Position numbers and translations under genes: made by a program. The notes beneath the pieces are model-generated. The model made no database searches. It saw only the letters and a list, made by a program, of their open reading frames with translations, and had not been told where the DNA came from. From Thermaceae bacterium (GTDB taxonomy: Bacteria > Deinococcota > Deinococci > Deinococcales > Marinithermaceae): DNA of 13,356 nucleotides. Shown one piece after another: positions 12,966 to 13,356 of this stretch; position 1 is the first letter of the stretch, and each line of letters starts with the position of its first letter. The DNA lies in contig JALSJG010000193.1 of the NCBI GenBank assembly GCA_026989475.1, forward strand, positions 1 through 13,356. The letters are read 5' to 3'.

Positions 12966-13328
12966 GTGCGAGGCGCGTCCTTCTTCCGCGGGCTCGGACT
13001 GGTCTTCCTCGCCCTCGCCGCCCTGGGGGCGGTGCTTCCGGTGCTGCCCACCACCCCGTTCGTGCTGCTCGCGGCCTGGGCCTTCGCCAGGGGCGCGCCC
13101 GAGCGGCTACGAAGGCTCGAGGCGCACCCCCGGTACGGGCCGCTGCTCAGAGCCTGGCGGGAACGCGGGGCGATCCCCCGGCGGGCGAAGCGCCTTGCGA
13201 CCCTGGTCATCCTCGCGAGCGCCCTATTCCTGGTGGGATTCTCGGAGCTTCCGGCGGGCCTGCTCGCCCTCGCCCTGGCCCTGATGGCCTACGGCCTTTA
13301 CTTCGTTCACCGCCGACCGGACGCCTAG
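12966..13328 (+). CDS. YbaN / DUF454 family inner membrane protein
   Basis: A 120-residue protein starting at GTG 12966, 4 bases after the peptidase stop. The DUF454 signature is complete: GAVLPVLPTTPFVLLAAWAF (residues 21-40), a cytoplasmic ARGAPERLRRLEAHPRYGPLLRAWRE stretch, then GAIPRRAKRLA (69-79). Hydrophobic segments at about 10-40, 78-92 and 95-113 suggest three or four membrane passes. The family's biochemical role is not known to me. There is no clear Shine-Dalgarno sequence; tight spacing suggests coupling to the upstream gene. An open frame extends upstream to 12798 but overlaps the peptidase gene, so the shorter form is preferred. Confidence 0.85.
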   Translation: MRGASFFRGLGLVFLALAALGAVLPVLPTTPFVLLAAWAFARGAPERLRRLEAHPRYGPLLRAWRERGAIPRRAKRLATLVILASALFLVGFSELPAGLLALALALMAYGLYFVHRRPDA

Positions 13329-13356
13329 CGGTGCAGTCTCACCACGTTGTTCACCT
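13325..13356 (-). CDS. Possible C-terminal end of a convergent gene, cut by window edge
   Basis: On the minus strand the last 32 bases read in one open frame as VNNVVRLHR followed by TAG (13327-13325), overlapping the DUF454 stop codon by a few bases. Nine codons are too few to identify anything, and the other minus frames are not all closed. It is noted only because tail-to-tail overlap also occurs at lysK. Confidence 0.25.
   Translation of the reverse strand, partial: VNNVVRLHR

Noticed and set aside
1..13356. CRISPR arrays, insertion sequences, tRNA or rRNA genes
   Set aside because: No regularly spaced direct repeats, transposase motifs, terminal inverted repeats or tRNA-like cloverleaf sequences were seen on either strand.

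Overview
This is high-GC DNA with a strong preference for C or G at third codon positions. It carries lysZ, lysJ and lysK of the LysW-carrier (alpha-aminoadipate) lysine pathway beside an ordinary bacterial infC-rpmI-rplT cluster. That pathway in a bacterium points to the Thermus group (Thermaceae). The proteins look divergent from Thermus itself, so a relative such as Oceanithermus or Marinithermus is a reasonable guess, but I could not test it.

Layout. (1) 3-875: the 3' part of a clan GH-A glycoside hydrolase gene, cut by the window edge. (2) 901-4084: lysZ-lysJ-lysK, the kinase, aminotransferase and releasing hydrolase of the LysW pathway. A heptad-repeat hairpin lies between lysJ and lysK. 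(3) 4023-4957, minus strand: trmL (tRNA wobble 2'-O-methyltransferase), then a small signal-peptide protein gene broken by an apparent one-base frameshift; its 3' end overlaps lysK tail to tail. (4) 5060-6211: infC, probably starting at a non-canonical ATC, then rpmI and rplT, ending in a strong terminator. (5) 6268-8418: a COG2426 small membrane protein, then a 559-residue fusion of a PlsY-like membrane domain with an acyl-ACP-reductase-like (AAR, COG5322) domain. (6) 8480-12961: an oligopeptide-type ABC importer (binding protein, two permeases, no ATPase genes) followed without a gap by an M20 metallopeptidase. (7) 12966-13328: a YbaN/DUF454 membrane protein, and possibly the last codons of a convergent gene at the window edge.

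How the parts work together. LysZ phosphorylates LysW-bound aminoadipate, LysJ transaminates the semialdehyde and LysK frees lysine from LysW. The reductase (LysY), the ligase (LysX) and LysW must be encoded elsewhere. The infC cluster is the usual translation operon and shows a candidate L20-control hairpin before rpmI. The importer operon would bring in peptides or acylated amino acids for the M20 enzyme to cleave.

The most unusual object is the PlsY-AAR fusion. The reductase half keeps the Rossmann glycine motif and a cysteine that aligns with the reported catalytic cysteine of cyanobacterial acyl-ACP reductase. The PlsY half has lost the usual GGKG-type active-site loop. This suggests a membrane-tethered fatty-acyl reductase making aldehydes, possibly for unusual lipids.
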